Source of the DNA: an uncultured Pelagibacteraceae bacterium
Lineage (GTDB): Bacteria > Pseudomonadota > Alphaproteobacteria > Pelagibacterales > Pelagibacteraceae
Reading direction: 5' to 3'
DNA: 64,000 bases
Assembly: GCA_902588835.1 (NCBI GenBank)
Contig: CACIQQ010000004.1
Location: 36,558-100,557, forward strand
The notes under the pieces: model-generated
Databases searched by the model: none
What the model was told of the DNA's origin: nothing
The model's input: the letters and a program-made list of their open reading frames with translations, nothing else
Part shown: positions 53,060-63,680 of the stretch, one piece after another
Numbering within the stretch: the stretch's first letter is position 1
Layout: each line of letters opens with the position of its first letter
Program-made: the position numbers and the translations under genes

Positions 53060-54308
53060 TATAAAAGAAATTAGAGAAAATTTAAAAGAATTTTCAAATC
53101 AAATAAAAAAAAGAAATGTCGATGTAAAGTTTGATGAAATTTTAGAATTAGACAAAGAAAATAGGTCTTTAATTCAAGAAAAAGAGAAATTAGAATCTGA
53201 AAAAAAATCTATTTCAAAAAGTAAGGATAAATCTTTATTTAAAAAATCTAAAGAACTTACTGACAAAATAAGCACTCTTCAAACAAAGCAACTGTCAATA
53301 AGCCAAAAATTAAATGAGTTGTTATCATCAATACCTAATAAACCGTTATCTAGTGTACCAGAGGGTAAGGACGAATCTTCAAATAAAGAAGTTGAAAAAA
53401 AAGGTTCTATAAAAGAAAGTGAATTTAAAATTAAGTCTCACTATGAAGTAGGTGAAAATCTTAATATGCTTGATTTTGATCTTGCCACAAAGACTTCAGG
53501 ATCAAGATTTGTATTTGTAAAAAACAAACTTGCAAAATTAGAAAGAGCTTTATCAAATTTTATGATTGATGTTCATACAAAAGAAAATGGTTACGAGGAG
53601 ATATCTCCACCATTACTCGCTAATTTTGATACTATGTTTGGCACAGGACAACTTCCTAAATTCGAGTCTGATCAATTTGAAATTAAAATTGATGATAACA
53701 ATAGAAAATTTTTAATACCAACTGCGGAAGTTATTTTAACTAATATGGCAAGAGAAAAAACAATTGATATTAAAGAATTACCTTTGAGATATGTTGCATC
53801 TACTCCTTGCTTTAGAAAAGAAGCTGGAAGCTATGGCAAAGATACTAAAGGAATGATTAGGCAGCACCAATTTTATAAAGTTGAACTTGTTAGCCTAGTA
53901 GAGCCTCAAAAATGTGAAGAGGAGTTAGAGAGAATGACCAAATGTGCTTCAGGAATTTTAGATAAACTGAAACTGCCTTATAGAATTGTTGAGCTATGTA
54001 CGGGTGATATGGGTTTTAGTGCGCAAAAAACTTATGACATTGAAGTTTGGGTGCCTTCAGAAAAAAAATATAGAGAAATTTCTAGTTGTTCAACATGTGG
54101 AACTTTTCAAGCTAGAAGAATGAAAGCCAAATATAAAAATTCAAAAAATGAAAAAAATTTTATAGGTACATTAAATGGAAGTGGACTTGCAATCGGAAGA
54201 ACCATGATTGCGATCCTGGAGAATTATCAAGACAAAGATGGATCAATTATAATACCTGACGTATTAAAACCATACATGGATAATATTGATAAAATTACAT
54301 CGAATTAG
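53052..54308 (+). CDS. serS: Seryl-tRNA synthetase
   Basis: A 418-residue class II synthetase. It has an N-terminal antiparallel coiled coil (about 30-100) that binds the tRNA extra arm, motif 2 STPCFRKEAGSYGKDTKGMIRQHQFYKVEL and motif 3 LNGSGLAIGRTMIAILENYQ. It charges both tRNA-Ser and selenocysteine tRNA where present. The overlap with tatC is eight bases. After it, 45 bp separate serS from yajC. In many alphaproteobacteria surE and pcm lie here; they are not present. Confidence 0.97.
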   Translation: MHDIKEIRENLKEFSNQIKKRNVDVKFDEILELDKENRSLIQEKEKLESEKKSISKSKDKSLFKKSKELTDKISTLQTKQLSISQKLNELLSSIPNKPLSSVPEGKDESSNKEVEKKGSIKESEFKIKSHYEVGENLNMLDFDLATKTSGSRFVFVKNKLAKLERALSNFMIDVHTKENGYEEISPPLLANFDTMFGTGQLPKFESDQFEIKIDDNNRKFLIPTAEVILTNMAREKTIDIKELPLRYVASTPCFRKEAGSYGKDTKGMIRQHQFYKVELVSLVEPQKCEEELERMTKCASGILDKLKLPYRIVELCTGDMGFSAQKTYDIEVWVPSEKKYREISSCSTCGTFQARRMKAKYKNSKNEKNFIGTLNGSGLAIGRTMIAILENYQDKDGSIIIPDVLKPYMDNIDKITSN

Positions 54309-54353
54309 GAGTTGTGTTAATTAATCTAATAGTATAAAAACCAATCTATTATT

Positions 54354-54641
54354 ATGTCTGAATCAGGATTTGCACAATTAATACCTTTAATACTAATTTT
54401 TGTTATTTTTTATTTTTTCTTAATAAGACCACAACAAAAAAAAGTTAAAGAACACAAGTTGATGGTTGAAAACTTAAAAAGAGGTGACAAAGTCATTACC
54501 TCTGGCGGAATAATAGGTACTGTCGAGAGAATTATAGACGGCGATAAAGCAGAAATTTCTATAACTGATAATGTCAAAGTTGAAGTTATCAAATCTACAG
54601 GTATTCAAGCCCTAATTAATAATACTGACCAAAAAAAATAA
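54354..54641 (+). CDS. yajC: Sec translocon accessory protein YajC
   Basis: A 95-residue protein with one membrane segment (about residues 7-22), followed by the IRPQQKKVKEHKLMVENLKRGDKVITSGGIIGTV stretch that defines the family. YajC associates with SecDF and YidC at the Sec channel. It is separated from secD by six bases, giving a yajC-secD-secF operon. Confidence 0.95.
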   Translation: MSESGFAQLIPLILIFVIFYFFLIRPQQKKVKEHKLMVENLKRGDKVITSGGIIGTVERIIDGDKAEISITDNVKVEVIKSTGIQALINNTDQKK

Positions 54642-54647
54642 TTTTAA

Positions 54648-56201
54648 GTGTTATATTTTTCAAAACTGAAGATCACTTTGATAGTATTATTCACTTTATT
54701 CATGGTGATGGTTTCATCATCAAATTTTTTAAATTTAGATTTAGATAAACAAAAAAAAATTAAATTAGGTTTAGATCTTCAAGGTGGTTCTTACCTGTTA
54801 TTAGAACTTGATAATGAACCGGTTATTAAACAAAAACTACAATCAAAATTATTAGAAATTAAAAGTTATTTTTTAAAAAATAAAATTAAAATTTTGAGTT
54901 TAAAACTTGATGACAAGTTGATTAAACTCAAAGTTTCTAAAAGCGATGTAGAAAAGATTAAAGAAATATTTAATGATAAAGAAAGCACGATTAATCCATA
55001 CTATTTTCAATTCAAATCTCATCAATTAGATGTAAATATTAATGATGATATTTTTACACTGGAATTAAGTAAATACGGAATTATTCAAATCAAAAATGCA
55101 TCATTAGACCAAGCAATAGAAATTGTTCGAAAAAGAGTCGATGAAGTTGGTACTAATGAGCCAAACATTTTAAAAAGAGGTAATGATAGAATTTTACTTG
55201 AGCTTCCAGGCCTTGATAATCCAGATAGAATAAAATCTTTATTAGGAAAAACTGCAAATCTTACATTTAGACTTGAAACTAAGTCCTCTAACGAATCTTT
55301 TGGAACCGAAAAACTTAAATTAATGGAAACAGGTGAGAATTTACTTTTAAGTAAGAGAGTTATTATAAGTGGAGAAAATTTAGTAGATGCAAGTCCTCGA
55401 ATGGACACATTAAATAATCAAACAGTCGTAAGTTTTACGCTTGATAGGGTTGGATCTAAAAGATTTGCCCAAGCAACAAAAAGAAATATAGGCACACGTC
55501 TTGCTATAGTCCTCGATGGTCAAATAATTAGTGCTCCAGTAATAAGGGATATAATTGCGGGGGGATCAGGGCAAATAAGTGGAGGTTTTACTTTTCAATC
55601 TGCAACAGATCTTGCTTTGCTTTTAAGGTCTGGAGCTTTACCAGCCCCATTAAATATCATTGAAGAAAGAACAGTAGGTCCTGATTTAGGGCAAGATTCT
55701 ATTAATGCAGGAATACTTTCACTCATAATAGGATTTTTTTTAGTCATCGGGTTTATGACATTAAAATATAGAATCTTTGGTATCATTGCAAATTTTACAC
55801 TAATTATTAATTTGATTTTACTAATTAGTATTTTAACATTATTAGAAGCAACTCTTACTCTTCCTGGTATAGCCGGGATAATATTAACTGTTGGAATGGC
55901 AGTTGATGCAAATGTCTTAATTTTTGAAAGAATAAAAGAAGAAACAAGTAAAGAAAAAAATAATCTAATAGCTTTTGATAATGGATATTCAAAATCAAAA
56001 ATTACAATTTTAGATGCAAACATAACAACAATAATAGCGGCAATAATTCTGTTTATTTTTGGATCAGGGCCTGTCAAAGGATTTTCAATTACGCTTTGTG
56101 TTGGAATATTAACAACTCTATTTTCAGTTTTTTTTATTGCACGATTACTTACATCTATTTATGTAAAAATTAACAAACATAAGGAAATTATTATAAAGTG
56201 A
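54648..56201 (+). CDS. secD: Protein translocase subunit SecD
   Basis: A 517-residue inner-membrane protein with an N-terminal membrane segment, a periplasmic domain starting KLGLDLQGGSYLLLELDNE, and five C-terminal membrane segments including GMAVDANVLIFERIKEE. It uses the proton gradient with SecF to complete export through SecYEG. The start is GTG at 54648; the protein is shorter than the E. coli 615 because the periplasmic domain is reduced. It ends overlapping the GTG start of secF (GTGA). Confidence 0.95.
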   Translation: MLYFSKLKITLIVLFTLFMVMVSSSNFLNLDLDKQKKIKLGLDLQGGSYLLLELDNEPVIKQKLQSKLLEIKSYFLKNKIKILSLKLDDKLIKLKVSKSDVEKIKEIFNDKESTINPYYFQFKSHQLDVNINDDIFTLELSKYGIIQIKNASLDQAIEIVRKRVDEVGTNEPNILKRGNDRILLELPGLDNPDRIKSLLGKTANLTFRLETKSSNESFGTEKLKLMETGENLLLSKRVIISGENLVDASPRMDTLNNQTVVSFTLDRVGSKRFAQATKRNIGTRLAIVLDGQIISAPVIRDIIAGGSGQISGGFTFQSATDLALLLRSGALPAPLNIIEERTVGPDLGQDSINAGILSLIIGFFLVIGFMTLKYRIFGIIANFTLIINLILLISILTLLEATLTLPGIAGIILTVGMAVDANVLIFERIKEETSKEKNNLIAFDNGYSKSKITILDANITTIIAAIILFIFGSGPVKGFSITLCVGILTTLFSVFFIARLLTSIYVKINKHKEIIIK

Positions 56202-57094
56202 AAAAGGATTACAAATTTAATCAATATTATGGATCATCAAATGTATTTTCTATTGCATTGATATTACTTTCATTGATGTTTTTAATATTCAAAGGTTTAA
56301 ACTATGGTGTTGATTTTAAAGGTGGAACTTTAATTGAAATACGTGTTGAGTCTGAAAAACCTAATATTGAAGTTTTAAGATCTAGTTTTAATAAATTAGA
56401 TTTAGGAAAAATTTCAATCAAAAATTTCGGAAGTGATAATGATTTTGTGGTAAAGTTCAAAAGAGATGAGCTAAATGATCCAGAGTTTATTAAGAATTTA
56501 CAAAAAAAACTTTCACAAGAACTTATTCAAGATTTTTCTTTTAGAAGAGTTGAAAATGTGGGACCTAAAGTAAGTTCAGAATTACTTAAAGCTGGAGTTA
56601 CAGCCATATGTTTGTCTTTAATGGCAATGTTAATCTATATTTGGATACGTTTTGAGTGGCAATTTAGTGTTGGTGCAATAGCAGCTTTGTTTCATGATGT
56701 TATAATTACTCTTGGAATTTTTTCAGCATTAAGTTTAGAAATAAATCTATCGATAGTAGCAGCTGTTTTAACTATTGTTGGTTATTCAATGAATGATACA
56801 GTTGTAATTTATGACCGTGTTAGGGAAAATCTTAAAAAATATTCTGATATTAAGATATTTGATCTTACCAACTTATCAATAAACGAGACTTTATCACGTA
56901 CTATAATTACTTCTTCAACGACATTATTAGCCTTAGTTTCTATATTTTTATTTGGTGGCGAAATATTGAAAGGTTTTTCGTTAGCTATGATTTTGGGTGT
57001 TATTTTAGGAACTTATTCTTCTATTTTTATTGCAAATCCACTATTAGTTTTCTTTAAAGTTTCACAAAAAACAGTACTTAAAGAAGATAATTAA
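56198..57094 (+). CDS. secF: Protein translocase subunit SecF
   Basis: A 298-residue partner of SecD. It has KGLNYGVDFKGGTLIEI after the first membrane segment, VENVGPKVSSELLKAGVTA before the second and GYSMNDTVVIYDRVREN in the proton-path helix, all SecF signatures. It starts at GTG 56198, overlapping the secD stop by four bases. It is convergent with the following minus-strand gene and overlaps it by four bases. Confidence 0.95.
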   Translation: MKKDYKFNQYYGSSNVFSIALILLSLMFLIFKGLNYGVDFKGGTLIEIRVESEKPNIEVLRSSFNKLDLGKISIKNFGSDNDFVVKFKRDELNDPEFIKNLQKKLSQELIQDFSFRRVENVGPKVSSELLKAGVTAICLSLMAMLIYIWIRFEWQFSVGAIAALFHDVIITLGIFSALSLEINLSIVAAVLTIVGYSMNDTVVIYDRVRENLKKYSDIKIFDLTNLSINETLSRTIITSSTTLLALVSIFLFGGEILKGFSLAMILGVILGTYSSIFIANPLLVFFKVSQKTVLKEDN

Positions 57095-57693
57095 TATAAG
57101 TTTTGGGCTGCTACCATTGAAAGCAACATCGGTAGAGATAATAATGTATTCGTTCTTGAAAAAACCATCGCCGTTTTTGCAGCTTTAGCTTTGCTTTCAG
57201 GATCTGTTTCGACTATCCCTAAAGCTTTTTTCTGGTTTGGCCATATAACAAACCAAACATTAAAAGCCATAATTAATCCTAGCCACATTCCTATTCCTAT
57301 TGCTGTACTTTTACCGCCGCCAGATCCTATGCCAAGTGTCATTGCATCATGCAAATATCCGTTGAGATATGACAATATTAAGCCAGATACAATTGTTGCA
57401 AAAGCTGCCCATCTAAACCAAAATAGGGCAGAGGGTGCAATTACTTTGCTAATGGCTGGTTTTTGTTCGTCAGGTATTTTAGCCATACTAGGAATTTGAA
57501 CAAAATTGAAGTACCATAATAATCCAATCCACATTATTCCAACAAGTACGTGGATGTATCTAAATAACCAGCTCCAAAATAATAAATCAAAATCAAAACC
57601 ACCATTAAGGAAAAATAAACCTACAAACAATAATATCGATATAGCAAGAGAGTAGTGGATAGTTCTCGATAGGGAGCTTAAAATACTTATCAT
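57091..57693 (-). CDS. Urate-oxidase-N-like (PuuD-type) membrane protein
   Basis: A 200-residue membrane protein with four to five hydrophobic segments. The part FRYIHVLVGIMWIGLLWYFNFVQIPSMAKIP and FWFRWAAFATIVSGLILSYLNGYLHDAM resembles the membrane domain of PuuD-type urate hydroxylases. The cytochrome c domain found at the C terminus of PuuD is absent, so urate oxidation is not assured. It might be a stand-alone redox membrane protein. It overlaps secF by four bases and lies 27 bp past the uvrA stop on the same strand, so it may be transcribed after uvrA. The family call is moderate. Confidence 0.65.
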   Translation of the reverse strand: MISILSSLSRTIHYSLAISILLFVGLFFLNGGFDFDLLFWSWLFRYIHVLVGIMWIGLLWYFNFVQIPSMAKIPDEQKPAISKVIAPSALFWFRWAAFATIVSGLILSYLNGYLHDAMTLGIGSGGGKSTAIGIGMWLGLIMAFNVWFVIWPNQKKALGIVETDPESKAKAAKTAMVFSRTNTLLSLPMLLSMVAAQNLY

Positions 57694-57720
57694 AGAATTA
57701 ATCTAACAAATTTTGTTTAA

Positions 57721-60597
57721 TTATGCAATTTTTTTAAATTTTCCATTTAGTAAAGGTTTAAGAAATTTACCTGTATAACTCTTTTCTGTATTGCATATAT
57801 CTTCAGGTTTTCCTTCTGCGATTACCTGTCCACCTTTTACACCACCATCCGGACCCATATCGACTATATAGTCAGCAGTTTTAATGACATCTAAATTGTG
57901 CTCAATCACGACAACAGTATTTCCTGTCGCAACAAATGTATGTAAAATTTCTAATAATTTTTTTATATCATGTTGATGCAAACCAGTTGTTGGTTCATCT
58001 AATATATAAATTGTTCTTCCTGTAGATCTTTTCGATAGTTCTTTTGCTAATTTGATTCTCTGAGCTTCACCACCAGACAGTGTTGTTGCTTGTTGACCAA
58101 TCTTTATATAACCTAATCCAACTTTTTTTAAAGTTAATAACTTTGATCTTATATTTGCTATATTTTCAAAAAAATCACATCCTTCTTCAACAGTCATATC
58201 CAAAACTTCCGCTATACTTTTACCTTTAAATTTTATTTCAAGTGTTTCTCTATTGTATCTGCTTCCCTTACATTCATCACATGTCACATAAACATCTGGA
58301 AGGAAATGCATTTCATAAGTTATTACGCCATCACCTTCACATGCCTCACATCTTCCACCTTTAACGTTGAAAGAAAATCTTCCAGGTTTATAACCTCTAC
58401 TTTTTGACTCTGGTAAATTAGTAAACCAGTCTCTAATTGGTCCAAAAGCACCTGTGTATGTAGCTGGATTAGATCTTGGAGTTCTCCCAATAGGAGACTG
58501 ATCAATGTCAATTACTTTATCAATCAATTCGATACCCTTAAAACCTTTAAATGGCATTGGTATCTTTCTTGATTTATTATTGTTTAAAGATAAATTGAGA
58601 GCATTATAAAGTGTCTGAAGCACTAAAGTAGATTTTCCACTTCCTGAAACCCCAGTTACACATGTGAAGGTTCCAAATGGAATTTTTAAATCAACATTCT
58701 TCAAATTATTACCAGATGCTCCATTAATTTGTAAAAATCTTCCATTTTTTGCTAACCTTCTTTTTTTTGGAATTGGTATAAAATATTTAGAAGATAAGTA
58801 TTTTCCTGTGATGCTGTTATCATTTCTAACAATATCTTTAAGATTACCCTCTGCAACAACTTCACCACCTTTACTTCCTGCTTGAGGTCCAAGATCTAAA
58901 ATATGATCTGCATTTTCAATTGTTTCTGTATCATGTTCAACAACAATTACTGTGTTTCCTAAATCTCTTAATCTTTTTAAGGCATTTATTAATTTAACGT
59001 TATCCTTTTGATGTAAACCAATTGATGGTTCATCTAGTACGTATAAAACTCCTGTTAGACCTGAACCGATTTGAGAAGCAAGTCTAATTCTCTGAGCTTC
59101 ACCACCGGATAAAGTTCCCGACTCTCTTGATAATGTTAGGTAATCAAGACCAACATTTAGAAGAAAATTTAACCTTTCATTAATTTCTTTTAGAATATGT
59201 TCTGATATTTTAAGTTTTCTTTGATCAAGCTTCTTTGATAAATTATTGAACCATTCTTTAGCATCACTTATAGATTTTTCAGTTACTTCACTTATGTGCT
59301 TTCCGTCTATTTTCACACAAAGTGCCTCATCTTTTAATCGATGACCTTTGCAAATATCGCATTTTGTGTCAGATTGATATTGAGAAATTTCTTCTCTTTT
59401 CCAATCACTATCAGTCTCTAAGTAACGTCTTTCCAGGTTATTAATTACTCCCTCAAAAGTTTTTTTATGTGAATACTTTTCATATCCATCATCATATGAA
59501 AATTTTATCTCTTCATCATCAGATCCGTATAAAATTATATCTTTTATTTTTTTTGGTAATTTTGACCATTTTTCGTCCATAGAAAATTTGTAATGTTTTG
59601 CTAAAGAAGTTAATGTTTGAGCATAATAAAGAGTAGTTGTTTTTGCCCACGGTTGAATAGCGCCCTGTGCAATACTTTTTTTATCATCAGGCACAACTAG
59701 ATTTGGATCAACGTTGAGTTTAATACCTATACCCTCACATTCCTCACAAGCTCCATAAGGACTATTGAAAGAAAATAATCTTGGTTCAATTTCTTCGATT
59801 GTAAAACCACTTTCAGGACATGCAAATTTCGAGGAAAATGTTAATTTTTCTGTCTTTCTAAATTTAACAGGCAATGTTTCATTTTGATACTCAACAAATA
59901 AAAGACCATTAGCTAAATTTAACGATGTTTCTATACCTTCAGCAAGTCTATTTCCTAAATCAGAATTTATTACAATTCTATCGACTAAAATATAAATATC
60001 ATGCTTCAATTTTTTATTTAAGTCTGGAGTTTTATCGATGTCATAAAGTGTCCCGTCAACTTTAACTTTTCTGAAACCTCTTTTTTTATATGACAAAATT
60101 TCTTTTTTATATTCTCCTTTTCTTCCTCTAACTATCGGGGCAAATAAGAATATAGTTGATTTTTTCGGTAACTCTAAAATTTTATCTACAATTTGTGAAA
60201 CAGTCTGGGATTTTATTTCTTTTCCTGTAAAAGGTGAGTATGGTATTCCAATCCTTGCATAAAGAACTCTCATGTAATCATAGATTTCTGTAACTGTCGC
60301 AACAGTAGATCTTGGATTTTTTGAAGTATTTTTTTGTTCAATTGAAATAGCTGGACTTAATCCTTCAATAAAGTCTACTTTTGGTTTTTTCATTTTATCT
60401 AAAAACTGTCTCGCATAAGCTGAGAGACTTTCGACGTATCTTCTTTGTCCTTCAGCATAGATGGTATCGAATGCTAATGAAGATTTTCCAGAGCCTGACA
60501 AGCCTGTTATGACCACAAATTTATCTTTAGGAATCTCAACAGAGATATTCCTCAAATTGTGTTCTTTTGCGCCCTTAATAACTATCTTTTTGTTCAT
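57721..60597 (-). CDS. uvrA: Excinuclease ABC subunit A (UvrA)
   Basis: A 958-residue DNA-repair ATPase with two ABC modules. It shows Walker [15 protein letters not shown] and [14 protein letters not shown], signatures [16 protein letters not shown] and [15 protein letters not shown], and zinc-finger cysteines in [15 protein letters not shown] and [33 protein letters not shown]. With UvrB and UvrC it recognises and excises bulky DNA lesions. It diverges from ssb with 71 bp between the starts. Length and motifs are complete. Confidence 0.98.
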   Translation of the reverse strand: MNKKIVIKGAKEHNLRNISVEIPKDKFVVITGLSGSGKSSLAFDTIYAEGQRRYVESLSAYARQFLDKMKKPKVDFIEGLSPAISIEQKNTSKNPRSTVATVTEIYDYMRVLYARIGIPYSPFTGKEIKSQTVSQIVDKILELPKKSTIFLFAPIVRGRKGEYKKEILSYKKRGFRKVKVDGTLYDIDKTPDLNKKLKHDIYILVDRIVINSDLGNRLAEGIETSLNLANGLLFVEYQNETLPVKFRKTEKLTFSSKFACPESGFTIEEIEPRLFSFNSPYGACEECEGIGIKLNVDPNLVVPDDKKSIAQGAIQPWAKTTTLYYAQTLTSLAKHYKFSMDEKWSKLPKKIKDIILYGSDDEEIKFSYDDGYEKYSHKKTFEGVINNLERRYLETDSDWKREEISQYQSDTKCDICKGHRLKDEALCVKIDGKHISEVTEKSISDAKEWFNNLSKKLDQRKLKISEHILKEINERLNFLLNVGLDYLTLSRESGTLSGGEAQRIRLASQIGSGLTGVLYVLDEPSIGLHQKDNVKLINALKRLRDLGNTVIVVEHDTETIENADHILDLGPQAGSKGGEVVAEGNLKDIVRNDNSITGKYLSSKYFIPIPKKRRLAKNGRFLQINGASGNNLKNVDLKIPFGTFTCVTGVSGSGKSTLVLQTLYNALNLSLNNNKSRKIPMPFKGFKGIELIDKVIDIDQSPIGRTPRSNPATYTGAFGPIRDWFTNLPESKSRGYKPGRFSFNVKGGRCEACEGDGVITYEMHFLPDVYVTCDECKGSRYNRETLEIKFKGKSIAEVLDMTVEEGCDFFENIANIRSKLLTLKKVGLGYIKIGQQATTLSGGEAQRIKLAKELSKRSTGRTIYILDEPTTGLHQHDIKKLLEILHTFVATGNTVVVIEHNLDVIKTADYIVDMGPDGGVKGGQVIAEGKPEDICNTEKSYTGKFLKPLLNGKFKKIA

Positions 60598-60668
60598 TTT
60601 TTTATTTGCTTTAGCTCAATAAAGTTAATATTCAAATCTTTTTTGTGATATAACATATACAAAATAAT

Positions 60669-61115
60669 ATGGCTGGAAGTTTAAATAAAGTACTTTTAAT
60701 TGGCAGATTAGGTGCAGATCCTGAGATAAAACAGATGGTTAATGGTAAAAATGTCGCTAGACTTAGTCTTGCTACTAGCCAATCTTGGAAAGATAAAAAC
60801 ACTGGTGAAAAAAAGGAAAAAACTGAGTGGCACCGTGTGGTTGTATTTAATGAGGGACTCGTTAATGTTGTTCAACAGTATCTCAAAAAAGGTGCTCAGA
60901 TTTATGTCGAAGGCCAATTGACCACTAGAAAATGGAAAGATGAACAGTCTGGCCAAGATAAATATTCTACAGAAATATTAATACAAGGATACAATTCATC
61001 TCTAACAATGCTTGGTGGAAATAATTCCTCAACATCAATTGCAAATGCACCTCAAAATAAGAATGAGATGTCTCAAGCACCAGACAATGATTTAGATGAC
61101 GATATTCCTTTTTAA
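60669..61115 (+). CDS. ssb: Single-stranded DNA-binding protein
   Basis: A 148-residue SSB. The OB-fold starts [59 protein letters not shown], and the last residues DDDIPF are the SSB tail that binds repair and replication partners. The linker is short and Asn/Gln-rich. Divergent from uvrA, as in many alphaproteobacteria, and nine bases upstream of gyrA. Confidence 0.97.
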   Translation: MAGSLNKVLLIGRLGADPEIKQMVNGKNVARLSLATSQSWKDKNTGEKKEKTEWHRVVVFNEGLVNVVQQYLKKGAQIYVEGQLTTRKWKDEQSGQDKYSTEILIQGYNSSLTMLGGNNSSTSIANAPQNKNEMSQAPDNDLDDDIPF

Positions 61116-61124
61116 TTAATCTTT

Positions 61125-63680
61125 ATGGATAAATCACAAACAGAGATAAAGAATAATATAAAACCTATTGAAATGTATGATGAGATGAGCTCATCTTATC
61201 TTTCTTACGCTATGAGCGTAATTGTAAGTAGAGCCTTACCAGATATAAGAGATGGTTTGAAACCAGTTCATCGAAGAATAATTTATGCAATGCATAAAGG
61301 TGGTTTTGATTGGAGTAAACAATATAGAAAATCTGCAAGAATAGTTGGTGATGTAATTGGTAAATATCATCCCCACGGAGATCAAGCTGTGTACGATGCA
61401 TTAGTTAGAATGGTTCAAGATTTTTCTATGAGTTTGCCTTTAATTGATGGTCAAGGAAATTTTGGCTCAGTTGATGGTGATCCTCCTGCTGCTATGAGAT
61501 ATACTGAAACCAGATTAGCAAAAATTTCACAAAATTTAATAGATGATATAGATAAAGACACCGTCGAGTTTAAAAGTAATTATGACGAAACTGAAAAAGA
61601 ACCTGAAGTTTTGCCTGCTCAATATCCAAATTTATTAGTAAATGGTGCAGGAGGTATTGCAGTTGGAATGGCAACTAGTATTCCGCCACACAATCTTTCA
61701 GAAGTGATAAATGCCACTTTAGCCCTAATAGATAATAAAGATATTAAGATAAATGAATTAATGAAACATATACCAGGACCTGATTTTCCCACAGGTGGTA
61801 CAATAATTGGTAAAGATATTATTAAAACTGGATACAAAACTGGTAGGGGATCTTTTAAAGTAAGAGGAGATGTATCAATAGAACAACTTAAAAATGGCAA
61901 AGAGAGATTAGTCATCAACTCTATACCATATCAAATCAACAAGTCTGTTTTAAACGAAAAAATTGTGGAATTAATTAGAAATAAAAAAATAGAGGGAATA
62001 AGCGATATAAGAGATGAGTCAAATAGAGAAGGTATAAGAGTAGCTATAGACCTAAAAAGAAACATAGAACCCGAAACAGTTAAAAGACAACTTTATAAAT
62101 ATACCTCTTTAGAGTCTTCATTTAGTTTTAATACATTAGCTATAGTAGATAGAAAGCCAAAGAACTGTAATCTTAAAGATTTTTTAGAGTCCTTTCTAAA
62201 ATTTAGGGAAGATGTTGTTGTTAAAAAGACAAAATTTGATCTTAAAAAAGCAGAAGATAGAGCACACATATTGATTGGTTTATCTGTTTCAGTTGAAAAT
62301 ATAGATAAAGTAATTAAAATTATACGTTCCTCAAAAAATCCAGATCAAGCTAAAAATTCTTTATTAAACACTTCTTGGAAAATAAAATCATCTCAAAAAT
62401 TAATAAAGTTAGTGGATAATAAAAGAAATAAAAATACATATTCTCTTTCTTTAAAACAAGTAGAGGCAATTTTAGAGTTAAGACTTCAGAAACTTACTGC
62501 TTTAGGCATCAATGAAATAGAAGTTGAATTAAAAAAATTAGCTAATCTCATAGCTTCATTTAAAAAGATAATAAATTCTAGAAAAGAACTTTTAAAAGTT
62601 ATAAGCAATGAGTTAAGTGAAATAAAACAAAAATATTCTGTAGAACGAAGAACAAAAATAATCGACGCAGTTCTTAATTATGATATTGAAGAGACTATTC
62701 AAAAGCAATCTGTATTAATTACTGTAACTTTACAAGGATATATTAAAAGAGGTGCACTTGATATTGTTAAAAAACAAAAAAGAGGTGGCAAAGGTAAATC
62801 AGGAATTAAAACCAGAGATGAAGATTCTGTAGTCCAAACTTTATCTGTAAATACTCATACATCTGTTCTTTTTTTCTCAACGCAAGGAATGGTCTATAAA
62901 CTTAAAGCATGGAAAATACCTGAAGGATCAGCTAGCTCTAGAGGTAAATCTTTATATAATATTTTACCATTGAAAAACCATCAATCAATAAGTTCTATTA
63001 TGCCACTACCTGAAGATAAATCTGAATTTAAAAATTTAAATATTGTTTTTGCAACAGCAAAAGGGAAAATAAGGAAAAATAGTTTAGAAGATTTTTTAAA
63101 CATAAATACAGCTGGTAAAATTGCAATGAAACTAGATAGTGACGATAAAATTATAGGTGTTAAAATCTGTAAAGAAAATCAAGACATAATGCTTAGTTCA
63201 CTAAATGGAAAGTGTATCAGATTTGAATCAAAAAAATTAAGATTATTTAAAGGTAGATCTTCAAAAGGAATTAAAGGGATTAACTTAAGTGATAAAGATA
63301 AAATTGTATCTTTATCAATAATAGAAAAAATTGAGAAAAAATCTGACAAAAATGGCAAAGTTGAGGGTAAATACATACTTTCTATAACTGAAAATGGCTT
63401 TGGAAAAAGAACAAATGACAAAGAATTTAGAACAACAAATAGGGGCGGAAAAGGAATTATTGGCATAGTAAACTCATCTAGGAATGGAAATATTGCCTCT
63501 TCTTTCCCAGTTTTTGATGGAGATGAAATATTGATATCTACCAATAAAGGAAGAGTTATAAGGGTGGCTGTTAAGGAAATAAGAACTGCAGGAAGAAATA
63601 CTCAAGGGGTACGAATTATTAAGTTATCTGGCGATGAAAAAGTTGTTTCAGCAATAAAAATTGATGATAACTTAATATAA
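61125..63680 (+). CDS. gyrA: DNA gyrase subunit A
   Basis: An 851-residue topoisomerase subunit. The breakage-reunion domain has [16 protein letters not shown], the quinolone-determining region [10 protein letters not shown] and the catalytic tyrosine in [11 protein letters not shown] (Tyr126). The C-terminal pinwheel contains the GyrA box QKRGGKGK near residue 551, which separates GyrA from ParC. The residue equivalent to E. coli Ser83 is glutamine (Gln87); Asp91 equals Asp87. It introduces negative supercoils with GyrB. It overlaps coaD by one base. Confidence 0.97.
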   Translation: MDKSQTEIKNNIKPIEMYDEMSSSYLSYAMSVIVSRALPDIRDGLKPVHRRIIYAMHKGGFDWSKQYRKSARIVGDVIGKYHPHGDQAVYDALVRMVQDFSMSLPLIDGQGNFGSVDGDPPAAMRYTETRLAKISQNLIDDIDKDTVEFKSNYDETEKEPEVLPAQYPNLLVNGAGGIAVGMATSIPPHNLSEVINATLALIDNKDIKINELMKHIPGPDFPTGGTIIGKDIIKTGYKTGRGSFKVRGDVSIEQLKNGKERLVINSIPYQINKSVLNEKIVELIRNKKIEGISDIRDESNREGIRVAIDLKRNIEPETVKRQLYKYTSLESSFSFNTLAIVDRKPKNCNLKDFLESFLKFREDVVVKKTKFDLKKAEDRAHILIGLSVSVENIDKVIKIIRSSKNPDQAKNSLLNTSWKIKSSQKLIKLVDNKRNKNTYSLSLKQVEAILELRLQKLTALGINEIEVELKKLANLIASFKKIINSRKELLKVISNELSEIKQKYSVERRTKIIDAVLNYDIEETIQKQSVLITVTLQGYIKRGALDIVKKQKRGGKGKSGIKTRDEDSVVQTLSVNTHTSVLFFSTQGMVYKLKAWKIPEGSASSRGKSLYNILPLKNHQSISSIMPLPEDKSEFKNLNIVFATAKGKIRKNSLEDFLNINTAGKIAMKLDSDDKIIGVKICKENQDIMLSSLNGKCIRFESKKLRLFKGRSSKGIKGINLSDKDKIVSLSIIEKIEKKSDKNGKVEGKYILSITENGFGKRTNDKEFRTTNRGGKGIIGIVNSSRNGNIASSFPVFDGDEILISTNKGRVIRVAVKEIRTAGRNTQGVRIIKLSGDEKVVSAIKIDDNLI

